NCBI GenBank assembly: GCA_943789485.1
Contig: CALSUH010000029.1
Location: 1 to 37,368 of the forward strand
Length of the DNA stretch: 37,368 nucleotides
From: an uncultured Pseudomonadales bacterium
GTDB taxonomy: Bacteria > Pseudomonadota > Gammaproteobacteria > Pseudomonadales > Pseudohongiellaceae
Direction: 5' to 3'
Positions 13,446 through 21,910 of this stretch are shown piece by piece (position 1 is the stretch's first letter; every line of letters starts with the position of its first letter). The translations under genes were made by a program, and so were the position numbers. The notes under the pieces are model-generated. The model was not told the DNA's origin. It was given only the letters and a program-made list of their open reading frames with translations, and searched no databases.

Positions 13446-14291
13446 ATGACAGCAAAGCAAATTAAGCTCGGGAATTTCACGATTGCTAACGATCAGCCGT
13501 TTGTCCTGTTCGCCGGGGTGAACGTGTTGGAGTCTAGAGATCTAGCAATGACGGTTGCCGAGCGATTTCACGCCGTCACCCTTGAGCTCAAAATCCCTTA
13601 CGTATTCAAGGCCTCATTTGACAAGGCAAATCGTTCTTCAAAAGAGTCGTATCGCGGACCTGGCCTGGACGAGGGGCTGAAGATACTCGCCGAGATCAAA
13701 GAGCAGTTTTCCATTCCCGTGATCACCGACGTCCATGAAATATCCCAAGTAGTGCCAGCATCTGAGGTTGCCGATATTTTGCAGTTGCCCGCGTTCTTGT
13801 CAAGGCAGACAGATCTCGTCGTCGCCATGGCCAAAAGCGGCGCGATCATCAATATCAAGAAGGCGCAGTTTCTGGCGCCTCAGGAAATGGGCCACATCCT
13901 TAAAAAATTTGAGTCGGCAGGCAATGAGCGGCTGATTCTCTGCGAGCGTGGCAGCAGCTTCGGCTACAACAACTTAGTCGTCGACATGCTGGGTTTCGCG
14001 GTAATGAAGCAATTTTCTAACCCGCTGATGTTCGATGCGACACATGCCCTGCAGCAGCCTGGGGGCCTAGCGAATGGGGCCGATGGGCGCCGGGGTGATG
14101 TCACTGCACTATCTCGTGCTGGCTTGTCGCAAGGGATAGCGGGGCTGTTCATCGAGGCGCACCCTGACCCGGACAAGGCGCTCTGCGATGGACCCTGTGC
14201 ATTAAGATTAGAATCCGTTAGGCCCTTCTTGCAGCAGATGCGGGATTTAGACGATCTGATCAAGTCACTGCCTGAGTTAGATACAGCCTGA
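13446..14291 (+). CDS. kdsA: 3-deoxy-8-phosphooctulonate synthase KdsA
   Basis: KdsA condenses phosphoenolpyruvate with arabinose 5-phosphate to KDO-8-phosphate, the precursor of the LPS inner core. The 281-residue TIM barrel shows [29 protein letters not shown], the ITDVHE metal-site segment, [12 protein letters not shown] and [16 protein letters not shown]. The C-terminal [16 protein letters not shown] is diagnostic. It lies 30 bases after pyrG and 58 before eno. One departure: the family's usual LAGPCV-like segment near the N terminus reads FAGVNV. Confidence 0.95.
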   Translation: MTAKQIKLGNFTIANDQPFVLFAGVNVLESRDLAMTVAERFHAVTLELKIPYVFKASFDKANRSSKESYRGPGLDEGLKILAEIKEQFSIPVITDVHEISQVVPASEVADILQLPAFLSRQTDLVVAMAKSGAIINIKKAQFLAPQEMGHILKKFESAGNERLILCERGSSFGYNNLVVDMLGFAVMKQFSNPLMFDATHALQQPGGLANGADGRRGDVTALSRAGLSQGIAGLFIEAHPDPDKALCDGPCALRLESVRPFLQQMRDLDDLIKSLPELDTA

Positions 14292-14301
14292 GCTTTCAGG
14301 C
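14286..14301 (+). terminator. Weak hairpin at the kdsA stop
   Basis: GCCTGA and TCAGGC arms with a GCTT loop span the kdsA stop codon. Only a broken T-rich stretch follows, so termination would be partial at best. The stem is only 6 bp. Confidence 0.3.
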
Positions 14302-14340
14302 GCGTTAAACTTTATTTAGTAGATCAAATAGTTTTCATAA

Positions 14341-15648
<1,308 letters not shown>

Positions 15649-15669
15649 ATAGGAAAATAGGGGAAAATC

Positions 15670-15737
15670 GGGGACAGATACCAATTATTGAAAGGCCGCG
15701 GTAAGCCTCGGCCTTTCAATAATTGGTATCTGTCCCC
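15670..15737. repeat. GGGGAC-ended palindrome between eno and ftsB
   Basis: A perfect 29-bp inverted repeat: the left arm at 15670-15698 starts GGGGACAGATACCAATTATT, a 10-base loop lies at 15699-15708, and the right arm at 15709-15737 ends ATTGGTATCTGTCCCC. Total length is 68 bp, the same as the palindrome at 21173-21240, with the same ends but a different interior. The right end stops 12 bases before the ftsB start codon. As RNA it would fold into a very stable hairpin between eno and ftsB. It may be a mobile REP/MITE-like element; I see no transposase gene nearby. Confidence 0.88.
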
Positions 15738-15749
15738 TACGTAAGGCTT

Positions 15750-16028
15750 ATGAAAATACTATTCGGATTTCTTGGGTTCGCTTTTATCACTCTGCAATAC
15801 CAGCTATGGCTGGGTGAAGATAGCATGCGCACGTTGAATAGGCTGGAGCTGGAAGTTCAGGCGCAGCGAGCGAATAATGAAGAGCTAGAGCAGCGCAACA
15901 CTCTGGTTGAGATCGAAGTACTTGATCTGAAGAATGGGCTTGAGGCTGTCGAAGAGCGGGCACGCTCTGAACTTGGCATGATAGAGAAGGGCGAAACATT
16001 TTATTTGCTTGTCCCTAGTCAGAAATAA
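15750..16028 (+). CDS. ftsB: Cell division protein FtsB
   Basis: FtsB forms a trimeric division complex with FtsQ and FtsL at the septum. The 92-residue protein has one N-terminal membrane helix (about residues 3-20, LFGFLGFAFITLQYQLWLG), a coiled coil rich in E, Q and L (about 28-62, with ELEQRNTLVEIEVLDLK) and the conserved C-terminal ERARSELGMIEKGETFY. It matches family length (90-105) and its standard place between eno and ispD. I chose ATG 15750, not an in-frame TTG at 15723, because TTG lies inside the palindrome; GTAAGG just upstream can serve as the ribosome site. Confidence 0.94.
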   Translation: MKILFGFLGFAFITLQYQLWLGEDSMRTLNRLELEVQAQRANNEELEQRNTLVEIEVLDLKNGLEAVEERARSELGMIEKGETFYLLVPSQK

Positions 16029-16048
16029 TTAGCACTATCTACATCATC

Positions 16049-16061
16049 GGGGTCTGTCCCC
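16049..16061. repeat. Short GGGGTCTGTCCCC element before ispD
   Basis: GGGGTCTGTCCCC is identical to the ends of the units at 21173-21366 but stands alone here, 16 bases before the ispD start. It is followed by TAC, as is the end of the palindrome before ftsB. It is probably a remnant or solo copy of the same family. Confidence 0.6.
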
Positions 16062-16077
16062 TACAGAAGACACGACT

Positions 16078-16797
16078 ATGACAATATGGGCTGTCTTGCC
16101 GGCCGCAGGCATTGGTCGTCGTATGGGATCCAACATCCCTAAGCAGTATCTATCTATCGATGGAGCCCCACTTCTCTTGCATTCTTTGCGCCGACTGAGT
16201 GCAGTGAAAAAAATAGAGAAGATTGTCGTTGTGATTCACGCCGAGGACAGTCGCTGGGCTGAATTGGAAGAATCGATCAAGGATGAGTTCGGAAACCGCA
16301 TTATAACTGTTATGGGTGGAGACGAGCGCTACCAATCAGTTCTTAACGGTCTCACTGCGCTGACTGAGTTCGCAGGCAAAGACGATTGGGTATTGGTGCA
16401 CGATGCCGTTAGACCCTGCGTACGCACTTCCGATATAGAAAACCTAATTCAAAAAGTTTCTCTGCATTCCATAGGCGGGTTGTTAGGCTCTCCTGTAGAC
16501 AACACCCTCAAACAGGTAGATAAAGAATTGACGGTGATCGAAACCGTGGATCGAGAATCGTATTGGAATGCACTTACGCCGCAGATGTTTCGCTTCGCTC
16601 TATTAAAAGAGTCTATACAAACGGTGGTGATTAGCGGCGAGCAGGTGACTGATGAAGCGGCGGCCATGGAAGTCGCGGGTTTTAAGCCTATAATGATTGC
16701 AGGTCATAAAGACAACATCAAAATAACTGTTGAGGCGGATTTGGTCTTGGCCAGTCAAATCCTAAAAAACCAGGCGAGTGACAATGGATCCAAATAG
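16078..16797 (+). CDS. ispD: 2-C-methyl-D-erythritol 4-phosphate cytidylyltransferase IspD
   Basis: IspD makes CDP-methylerythritol in the MEP isoprenoid pathway. The 239-residue protein has the nucleotidyltransferase signature LPAAGIGRRMGSNIPKQYL at residues 6-24, GGDERYQSVLNGL, VLVHDAVRPCV and the C-terminal NIKITVEADLVLA. Length is typical (225-240). It is followed with overlap by ispF, the usual pair. The start ATG 16078 has only a weak ribosome site. Confidence 0.95.
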   Translation: MTIWAVLPAAGIGRRMGSNIPKQYLSIDGAPLLLHSLRRLSAVKKIEKIVVVIHAEDSRWAELEESIKDEFGNRIITVMGGDERYQSVLNGLTALTEFAGKDDWVLVHDAVRPCVRTSDIENLIQKVSLHSIGGLLGSPVDNTLKQVDKELTVIETVDRESYWNALTPQMFRFALLKESIQTVVISGEQVTDEAAAMEVAGFKPIMIAGHKDNIKITVEADLVLASQILKNQASDNGSK

Positions 16798-17287
16798 TAT
16801 GCGCATAGGGCATGGCTATGACGTGCACCGATTTGACGTTGAGTACGTTGCTGCGAAGCCGCTTACCTTAGCGGGCGTCGTACTGGAGGATAAGATGAGC
16901 CTGGTTGCCCATTCCGATGGCGACGTAATTTTGCATGCCGTCTGCGATGCAATCCTCGGTGCACTAGGCGAGGGGGACATCGGCTTACATTTCCCCGATA
17001 CTGATCCTAAGTTTGCCGGCGCAGCGAGCGGTGATCTGCTGCAGGAGGTGCTCGCCATGATGGGCCTGCGCCAACACTATCTGGTGAACGTCGATATCAC
17101 AGTGATTGCAGAAGTGCCGAAATTGACACCCCATCGCATCAACATGATTTCCAGTCTGGCTAACTTGCTCGAATTACCGGAACAGAGGGTTAACCTGAAG
17201 GCGACTACCACCGAAGGCCTTGGGGCCATTGGTAGGAAAGAGGGCATAGCATGTGCCGCAGTGGTCCTGCTAGCTGGCAATGCCTGA
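16778..17287 (+). CDS. ispF: 2-C-methyl-D-erythritol 2,4-cyclodiphosphate synthase IspF
   Basis: IspF closes the cyclodiphosphate ring in the MEP pathway. Metal ligands are visible in GYDVHRF (Asp and His), AHSDGDVILHAVCDAILGA and GDIGLHFPDTDP, and the C-terminal ATTTEGLGAIGRKEGIACAAV is diagnostic. Three in-frame starts are possible: GTG 16778, ATG 16784 and ATG 16799. AGGCGAG lies correctly placed for ATG 16784, while the family core starts at MRIGHGYDVH (16799). All overlap or abut the ispD stop. I give the longest form, 169 residues; the family is about 158-162. Confidence 0.94.
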   Translation: MTMDPNSMRIGHGYDVHRFDVEYVAAKPLTLAGVVLEDKMSLVAHSDGDVILHAVCDAILGALGEGDIGLHFPDTDPKFAGAASGDLLQEVLAMMGLRQHYLVNVDITVIAEVPKLTPHRINMISSLANLLELPEQRVNLKATTTEGLGAIGRKEGIACAAVVLLAGNA

Positions 17288-18446
17288 AAATTCTACTAAG
17301 CAACCTGTAAGCTCTGCTGCTCAGAGCTTTAGCGGTCTCGACTCGCTAGCATTCGCTAACGGCAAGCCAAAATTGGCAGCCACCTTTAAGCAAGAATTCA
17401 CCGATTTTCGTGTCGATGAGGATCTCGGCTTCGATCTCTCCGAGAACGGCGAGCATGCCTATCTCTGCATCGAGAAGGTCGATCGCTCCACCGTCGATGT
17501 GGCAAAGAAGCTAAGTGAGGCAACCGGCGTTCACGGTTCCGAGATAGGTTATTCCGGCATGAAAGACCGCCGTGCCGAGACGCGGCAGTGGTTCAGCATA
17601 AAGCTGCCAGCGGGCAGGGAGGCTGAGCTAAGAGCTTGCGAGACTGACTCACTGCGTATTGTCGAGATACATAGAAATTCACGCAAACTCAAGATCGGCA
17701 GCCATCGCTCTAACCACTTCAGAGTCTTGCTGCGAGATTGTGAGGGCTCGAGAGACGAGTTCGAGCAGCGGCTAGCTCACATTGACGTTTCAGGCGTGCC
17801 AAATTACTTCGGTTCGCAGCGCTTCGGCAGGGACTTAAGCAATCTCAAACAGCTTCAGTCCTGGATGGGAGCGGCACTGGATGCCGGTTCGGGCAGTGTC
17901 ATTGACAGCAGTGCGGCGTCGATTCCGAAACAGCGATTCAAGCGCAGCATGCTGTTCTCAGCGGCAAGGTCCTATTTATTCAATCAATTGCTATCGCACA
18001 GGCTGGAGCGCGGCAATTGGAACGGCTATCTTGAGGGAGATGTGCTGAATTTGGACGGCACGAATCGTTCGTTCGCGCTAGGAGCCGAGGTTGAGTGGGA
18101 CTCGCTGCTGCAGCAAAGGCTAGAAGAATTCGATATTCATATCACCGGCCCTCTGCCTGGAGAGATTGATCCTAAAGATAAATATGTAAGCTACGGCGAA
18201 GCTGCCGATATTGAAGAGGCAGTGTGTAAACAATTTACTACGTTGCTGGCAGGTTTGCGGCATTTCGGTCTAAAGACAGCACGCAGACCGCTGCGTTTTC
18301 GGCCTATCGAGCTTAACTGGGAATGGCAGCAAAGCGAACAAACTCAGGGGGCTAGCGACTTGCTGCTAGACTTCTCTCTAGGCAAGGGAGCCTACGCCAC
18401 GAGCCTGCTCAGAGAACTTTGCGTGACTCGAGGGCCCGGGCAGTAA
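17280..18446 (+). CDS. truD: tRNA pseudouridine(13) synthase TruD
   Basis: TruD makes pseudouridine at position 13 of tRNA-Glu. The 388-residue protein has [16 protein letters not shown] near the N terminus, then the catalytic motif [18 protein letters not shown] with the active aspartate (about residue 98), and the insertion-domain segment [30 protein letters not shown] closes the protein. Family length is 330-390. Its ATG overlaps the ispF stop by 8 bases. In related genomes surE follows directly; here pcm follows. Confidence 0.94.
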   Translation: MPENSTKQPVSSAAQSFSGLDSLAFANGKPKLAATFKQEFTDFRVDEDLGFDLSENGEHAYLCIEKVDRSTVDVAKKLSEATGVHGSEIGYSGMKDRRAETRQWFSIKLPAGREAELRACETDSLRIVEIHRNSRKLKIGSHRSNHFRVLLRDCEGSRDEFEQRLAHIDVSGVPNYFGSQRFGRDLSNLKQLQSWMGAALDAGSGSVIDSSAASIPKQRFKRSMLFSAARSYLFNQLLSHRLERGNWNGYLEGDVLNLDGTNRSFALGAEVEWDSLLQQRLEEFDIHITGPLPGEIDPKDKYVSYGEAADIEEAVCKQFTTLLAGLRHFGLKTARRPLRFRPIELNWEWQQSEQTQGASDLLLDFSLGKGAYATSLLRELCVTRGPGQ

Positions 18447-18487
18447 AATCGCGAGTTGATGAAAACAGATTACAAAGGACATTTGAT

Positions 18488-19174
18488 TTGAGCAGTAGTG
18501 GAAGCGGTAAACCAAACCTAAGCGGCATCGGGATGACGTCTCAGCGCACACGAGAGCGACTACTGGGTAGATTGATCGATCAGGGAATTAGTAGCATGGA
18601 GGTGTTGGATGTTATTCGCTCCACACCGCGGCATATTTTCCTCGACGAGGCACTCTCCCATCGTGCCTATGAAGATGTGGCCTTGCCCATCGGGCACAAC
18701 CAAACAATTTCACAGCCCTATGTGGTAGCCAAGATGACTGAGGCTTTGTTAAAGAGCGGCCCGATGGACACCGTGCTGGAAATCGGTACTGGCTGCGGTT
18801 ATCAGACCGCCGTAATGGCGCAATTGGCGAAGACTGTCTACACCGTTGAGCGCATCAAACCACTACTGGATCGCGCCAAGAAAAACCTTAAGCTACTTAA
18901 GCTGCGCAATATCAATTACCGGCACGCAGACGGCAGCGCGGGTTGGACGAATAATGGCCCTTACGACGCTATCATTACCACGGCCGCTCCGCAGCAGGTT
19001 CCACGCGGGCTATTTGAGCAGTTAAAAGACGGCGGGCGTTTGGTTATACCGGTGGGTGGCGACGATCAGCAGGAGTTACAGCTAATCACCCGTCACGGCA
19101 AAGACTTCACCGCCGAAGTGCTGGAAGCTGTGCGATTCGTCCCGCTTTTGGTAGGTCAACTACAACACTACTAA
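18488..19174 (+). CDS. pcm: Protein-L-isoaspartate O-methyltransferase
   Basis: Pcm methylates isoaspartyl residues so that damaged proteins can be repaired. The SAM-binding motif [22 protein letters not shown] is present, as are the family motifs [38 protein letters not shown], given here as two parts of one conserved stretch, and [14 protein letters not shown]. The start is uncertain. TTG 18488 has a good AAAGGAC ribosome site 7 bases away and gives 228 residues. ATG 18533 gives [10 protein letters not shown], the usual start in Pseudomonas, and 213 residues. The frame is open back to 18419. surE, expected before pcm, is absent. Confidence 0.92.
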   Translation: MSSSGSGKPNLSGIGMTSQRTRERLLGRLIDQGISSMEVLDVIRSTPRHIFLDEALSHRAYEDVALPIGHNQTISQPYVVAKMTEALLKSGPMDTVLEIGTGCGYQTAVMAQLAKTVYTVERIKPLLDRAKKNLKLLKLRNINYRHADGSAGWTNNGPYDAIITTAAPQQVPRGLFEQLKDGGRLVIPVGGDDQQELQLITRHGKDFTAEVLEAVRFVPLLVGQLQHY

Positions 19175-19209
19175 TTTTCGCACCCTAACACTTCACCATT
19201 GGCTTGATC

Positions 19210-20115
19210 ATGCACTACAACTCAAGCGCGCAGACGCAGAAAGCTACGGACTCAATGACGACCCGTCGTGGCAAATTAATGCTGTTCTTAAAAGGCGTCG
19301 CCATGGGGCTGGGTGATTCTGTCCCCGGCATTTCTGGCGGTACCATTGCTGTCATTACGAAAATTTATGATCAACTAGTGTTTTCTATTTGCGCTGTCGA
19401 TCTGCGTGCCTGTGCACTGCTATTTACAGGTCAATTCAAGGCGTTCTGGAAGCATATCAACGGTACATTCTTGCTTGTCCTCGCGCTGGGAATTCTGTCT
19501 GGGCTGTTGATCTCGGCAAATACGGTGCTCTTTCTTTTGGAGAATTATTTTGTACCGCTAATGGCGTTTTTTATCGGCATGGTGCTGGCGTCTAGTGCTT
19601 TACTGCGAAATGAATTTTCACTCTCTGCCTGGCAAAATGTCCTCGCGTTATTGCTGGGGTTTTTACTGGCAATGTCGATAGGTTTTATTACTCCGCGGTC
19701 TGCGGAACTGTCGCTGATCACTGTTTTTTTTAGTGGTGCAATAGCGATTAGCGCGATGATATTGCCCGGTCTGTCAGGTGCCTTTATTCTGTTGTTGCTG
19801 GGCGTTTATGAATTTATTTTGGGCGCGCTGCTGCGTTTTGATCTGCCCACTATTCTTGTCTTCGTTCTTGGCTGTGGCGTGGGTCTGATCGCTTTCTCTC
19901 GAGTCTTGTCCTGGCTGCTTCGTGACTATCATCAATTGAGTTACGGGTTTATTACGGGGATGTTGCTAGGTTCGATATCGGCACTGTGGCCCTGGCAGCA
20001 TGAGGAGAATTACACGATGCTTGTGCCAGCACTGCTATGTCTTGTGTTAGGTGCTGTAGTTGTTGTATTACTGCAAGTGGTATTTACAACGAAGCCATTG
20101 GAAAGCGCTAACTAA
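19210..20115 (+). CDS. DUF368 family integral membrane protein
   Basis: A polytopic inner-membrane protein of about 300 residues. The segment LKGVAMGLGDSVPGISGGTIAVITKIYDQL near the N terminus is the hallmark of DUF368 (given as one conserved stretch; its core is GDSVPGISGGT). Around eight hydrophobic segments follow, for example LVLALGILSGLLISANTVLF and ISAMILPGLSGAFILLLLG, the second repeating the PGLSGA pattern. The family has been linked to undecaprenyl-phosphate recycling in other bacteria; that role here is inference. Starts at ATG 19210 or ATG 19255 are both possible. It lies between pcm and nlpD. Confidence 0.88.
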   Translation: MHYNSSAQTQKATDSMTTRRGKLMLFLKGVAMGLGDSVPGISGGTIAVITKIYDQLVFSICAVDLRACALLFTGQFKAFWKHINGTFLLVLALGILSGLLISANTVLFLLENYFVPLMAFFIGMVLASSALLRNEFSLSAWQNVLALLLGFLLAMSIGFITPRSAELSLITVFFSGAIAISAMILPGLSGAFILLLLGVYEFILGALLRFDLPTILVFVLGCGVGLIAFSRVLSWLLRDYHQLSYGFITGMLLGSISALWPWQHEENYTMLVPALLCLVLGAVVVVLLQVVFTTKPLESAN

Positions 20116-20116
20116 T

Positions 20117-21076
20117 ATGAATGCCTTGTATCGACAGTTCAGTGTCCCCGTGATCGTGAGCTGCTGCTTGCTGCTCGCTTCCTGTGGAGGAGGATATCAG
20201 GCTCCGATCTTGGAGCAGGGCGAACAGCAGCGTATTACTGCGCCGATAATTGTCGATAGCTCCACGCCTGAAAGCAGTTTCCGCCTCGAGAATTCAAGGC
20301 CGGTTAATGTTTCGTCGAGTAGGGGTGGGTCTCGGATTATTCAGGGTGGCTCCAGCGATTCTATCCAGGGCGGTTCTCGGCAAAGCAGCTCTAACCAAGG
20401 CGTTTCTAATATCAATGGGGCTGGGGCGACGACGCATCGGGTGCGCTCTGGGGATACGCTGTTCTCCATCGCGTTTCAGTACGATCTTGATTTTCGGAGC
20501 CTCGCCATCGCCAACGGCCTTAATCCCCCGTATACGATCTTTGTAGATCGGGAAATCAATCTGGACTTGAACAATATCGTGAGCAGTGGCAGTGGTGTGT
20601 CCACTTCCAATCTTGGTACTGCTGTGGGTAATAATTCGGTGGCGCGTGCGAGAGCCACAAGCGCTGCTTCGGGTTCTGTCCTGCGCCAGCCGGTTTCGAG
20701 GACGCCGCAGCTTATTACTTGGCAGTGGCCGCATCAGGGCCGTGTAATTAAGGGCTTTCAATCTGGCGTCAGCAAGGGCTTAGACATAGCGGGTAATGTA
20801 GGCGATCCAGTGTTGGCCGCCGGCGATGGCGATGTAGTCTACTCGGGCCGTGGCATTCAAGGATCAGGGGACTTAATCATAGTTAGGCACAGCGATCGTT
20901 ATCTCAGTGCCTATGCGCACAATAGTCGCATGCTGGTGAACGAGGGGAGTCGTGTGCGTGCTGGAGAGAAGATAGCAGAGGTCGGTGAAAACTCTTCTGG
21001 GGTAGCTATGCTGCACTTTGAAATTCGGGAAGCGGGTGATTCGGTGGACCCATCGAGGTTCTTGCCCTCTAACTAG
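20117..21076 (+). CDS. nlpD: Lipoprotein NlpD, LysM and LytM (M23-like) domains
   Basis: NlpD activates the septal amidase AmiC at the outer membrane. ATG 20117 gives 319 residues with a lipoprotein signal ending in the lipobox LLLASC (lipidated Cys about residue 23). A Gly/Ser/Gln-rich linker follows, then a LysM domain (HRVRSGDTLFSIAFQYDLD to the NLDLN region, about residues 111-155), another linker, and the C-terminal LytM domain (about 210-317). The first zinc histidine is missing: GVSKGLDIAG replaces the HxxxD of active M23 enzymes, as in E. coli NlpD, which fits an activator, not an enzyme. In related genomes rpoS follows nlpD; here a repeat array follows. Confidence 0.94.
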   Translation: MNALYRQFSVPVIVSCCLLLASCGGGYQAPILEQGEQQRITAPIIVDSSTPESSFRLENSRPVNVSSSRGGSRIIQGGSSDSIQGGSRQSSSNQGVSNINGAGATTHRVRSGDTLFSIAFQYDLDFRSLAIANGLNPPYTIFVDREINLDLNNIVSSGSGVSTSNLGTAVGNNSVARARATSAASGSVLRQPVSRTPQLITWQWPHQGRVIKGFQSGVSKGLDIAGNVGDPVLAAGDGDVVYSGRGIQGSGDLIIVRHSDRYLSAYAHNSRMLVNEGSRVRAGEKIAEVGENSSGVAMLHFEIREAGDSVDPSRFLPSN

Positions 21077-21101
21077 ACGAATCGAAACTAGAATCGGCGC
21101 G

Positions 21102-21178
21102 AGAATCGAATCGGGGACAAATCGAATCGGGGACGATCGGGGACAGAATCGAATCGGGGACAGAATCGAATCGGGGAC
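21102..21178. repeat. Tandem 17-bp GAATCGAATCGGGGAC units after nlpD
   Basis: Units of AGAATCGAATCGGGGAC or close variants lie at 21102-21118, 21119-21134 (one base shorter), 21135-21144 (short form GATCGGGGAC), 21145-21161 and 21162-21178. The last GGGGAC is also the left end of the palindrome at 21173. Related but more diverged GAATCG pieces start at about 21079, just behind the nlpD stop. It appears to be slippage-type expansion seeded by the palindrome end. Confidence 0.85.
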
Positions 21179-21240
21179 AGACCCCATTTATTGAGAAGCC
21201 GAGCCTGGGCTCGGCTTCTCAATAAATGGGGTCTGTCCCC
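21173..21240. repeat. GGGGAC-ended 68-bp palindrome between nlpD and fdxA
   Basis: Perfect 31-bp arms: 21173-21203 starts GGGGACAGACCCCATTTATT and ends GAGAAGCCGAG; 21210-21240 is its exact complement and ends TGGGGTCTGTCCCC. The loop is CCTGGG. It has the same length and the same end sequence as the palindrome at 15670-15737, but the interior differs. Confidence 0.9.
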
Positions 21241-21366
21241 TGACTTCAGCCTGGGCTCGGCCTCTCAATAAATGGGGTCTGTCCCCTGACTTCAGCCTGG
21301 GCTCGGCCTCTCAATAAATGGGGTCTGTCCCCTGACTTCATGCGGCCATAAATGGGGTCTGTCCCC
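21241..21366. repeat. Tandem 46-bp units derived from the palindrome's right arm
   Basis: Two exact 46-bp units (21241-21286 and 21287-21332) start TGACTTCAGCCTGGGCTCGG and end ATGGGGTCTGTCCCC. A third, shortened unit (21333-21366) keeps TGACTTCA and ATAAATGGGGTCTGTCCCC with an internal deletion. A further TGACTTCATGCTGG piece reaches to 21380, just before the fdxA stop at 21384. Each unit is the loop plus right arm of the 68-bp palindrome with a TGACTTCA joint, so it looks like repeated duplication of half the element. Confidence 0.88.
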
Positions 21367-21383
21367 TGACTTCATGCTGGTGA

Positions 21384-21707
21384 TTAGCGCTCTAGAAATT
21401 GCAGTTTTTCTTTCTTGTCTGTCCACTGTTCCGCATCGGGCAGTGCATCTTTCTTCTCGGTAATGTTTGGCCAAACTTCCGCCAGCTCTGCATTCAAGGC
21501 AAGAAACTCCTGCTGGTCTTCGGGCAGTTCGTCTTCCGCGTAGATTGCGTCAACCGGGCACTCTGGCTCGCATAGCGCACAGTCTATGCACTCGTCGGGA
21601 TGTATTACCAAGAAGTTAGGTCCTTCGTAGAAACAGTCTACCGGGCATACTTCAACACAGTCAGTGTGCTTACAGCGAATACAATTATCACCTACTATGA
21701 ATGTCAT
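21384..21707 (-). CDS. fdxA: Seven-iron ferredoxin FdxA
   Basis: A 107-residue electron carrier with one [3Fe-4S] and one [4Fe-4S] cluster. Cysteine spacing is visible: C9, C12, C17, C21 and C25 in the first part, and C40, C43, C46, C50 in [32 protein letters not shown] is the usual N terminus. A helical, acidic tail ([20 protein letters not shown]) is typical of the FdxA type. ATG 21707 has GGAG six bases upstream. It is next to mutS on the same strand, as in Pseudomonas. Its 3' end lies against the repeat array. Confidence 0.95.
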   Translation of the reverse strand: MTFIVGDNCIRCKHTDCVEVCPVDCFYEGPNFLVIHPDECIDCALCEPECPVDAIYAEDELPEDQQEFLALNAELAEVWPNITEKKDALPDAEQWTDKKEKLQFLER

Positions 21708-21910
21708 GTTATCTCCAAACCTTTAATTCTGGTAATTCTGGGCAATCTTTTAAAATTCGCCAATTTGGCTTATCGCTGCCCTAGCCACCTCTGAGTCGTC
21801 TTGTAGCGGGCAGTGGCACGGCTTTGCGGCGTGCATTCTACCAGTTTTTTTCGGCAGTTTTCTATTGGGCTGGAGGATTTATTGCCGGAGTTGTTATATT
21901 GGCCCCACAT

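Noticed and set aside
15723..15749. TTG start for ftsB at 15723
   Set aside because: It lies in the palindrome arm and would add residues before the membrane helix without a ribosome site.
21077..21383. Repeat array as a CRISPR array
   Set aside because: Units are contiguous, without unique spacers, of differing period (17, 46 and 34 bp), and no cas genes are near.
21077..21383. RsmZ-like small RNA at the place it holds beside fdxA in Pseudomonas, suggested by the repeated GGGGA strings
   Set aside because: The GGGGA strings are part of simple tandem units and long palindrome stems, not separate hairpin loops, and I see no promoter or terminator that would frame such an RNA.
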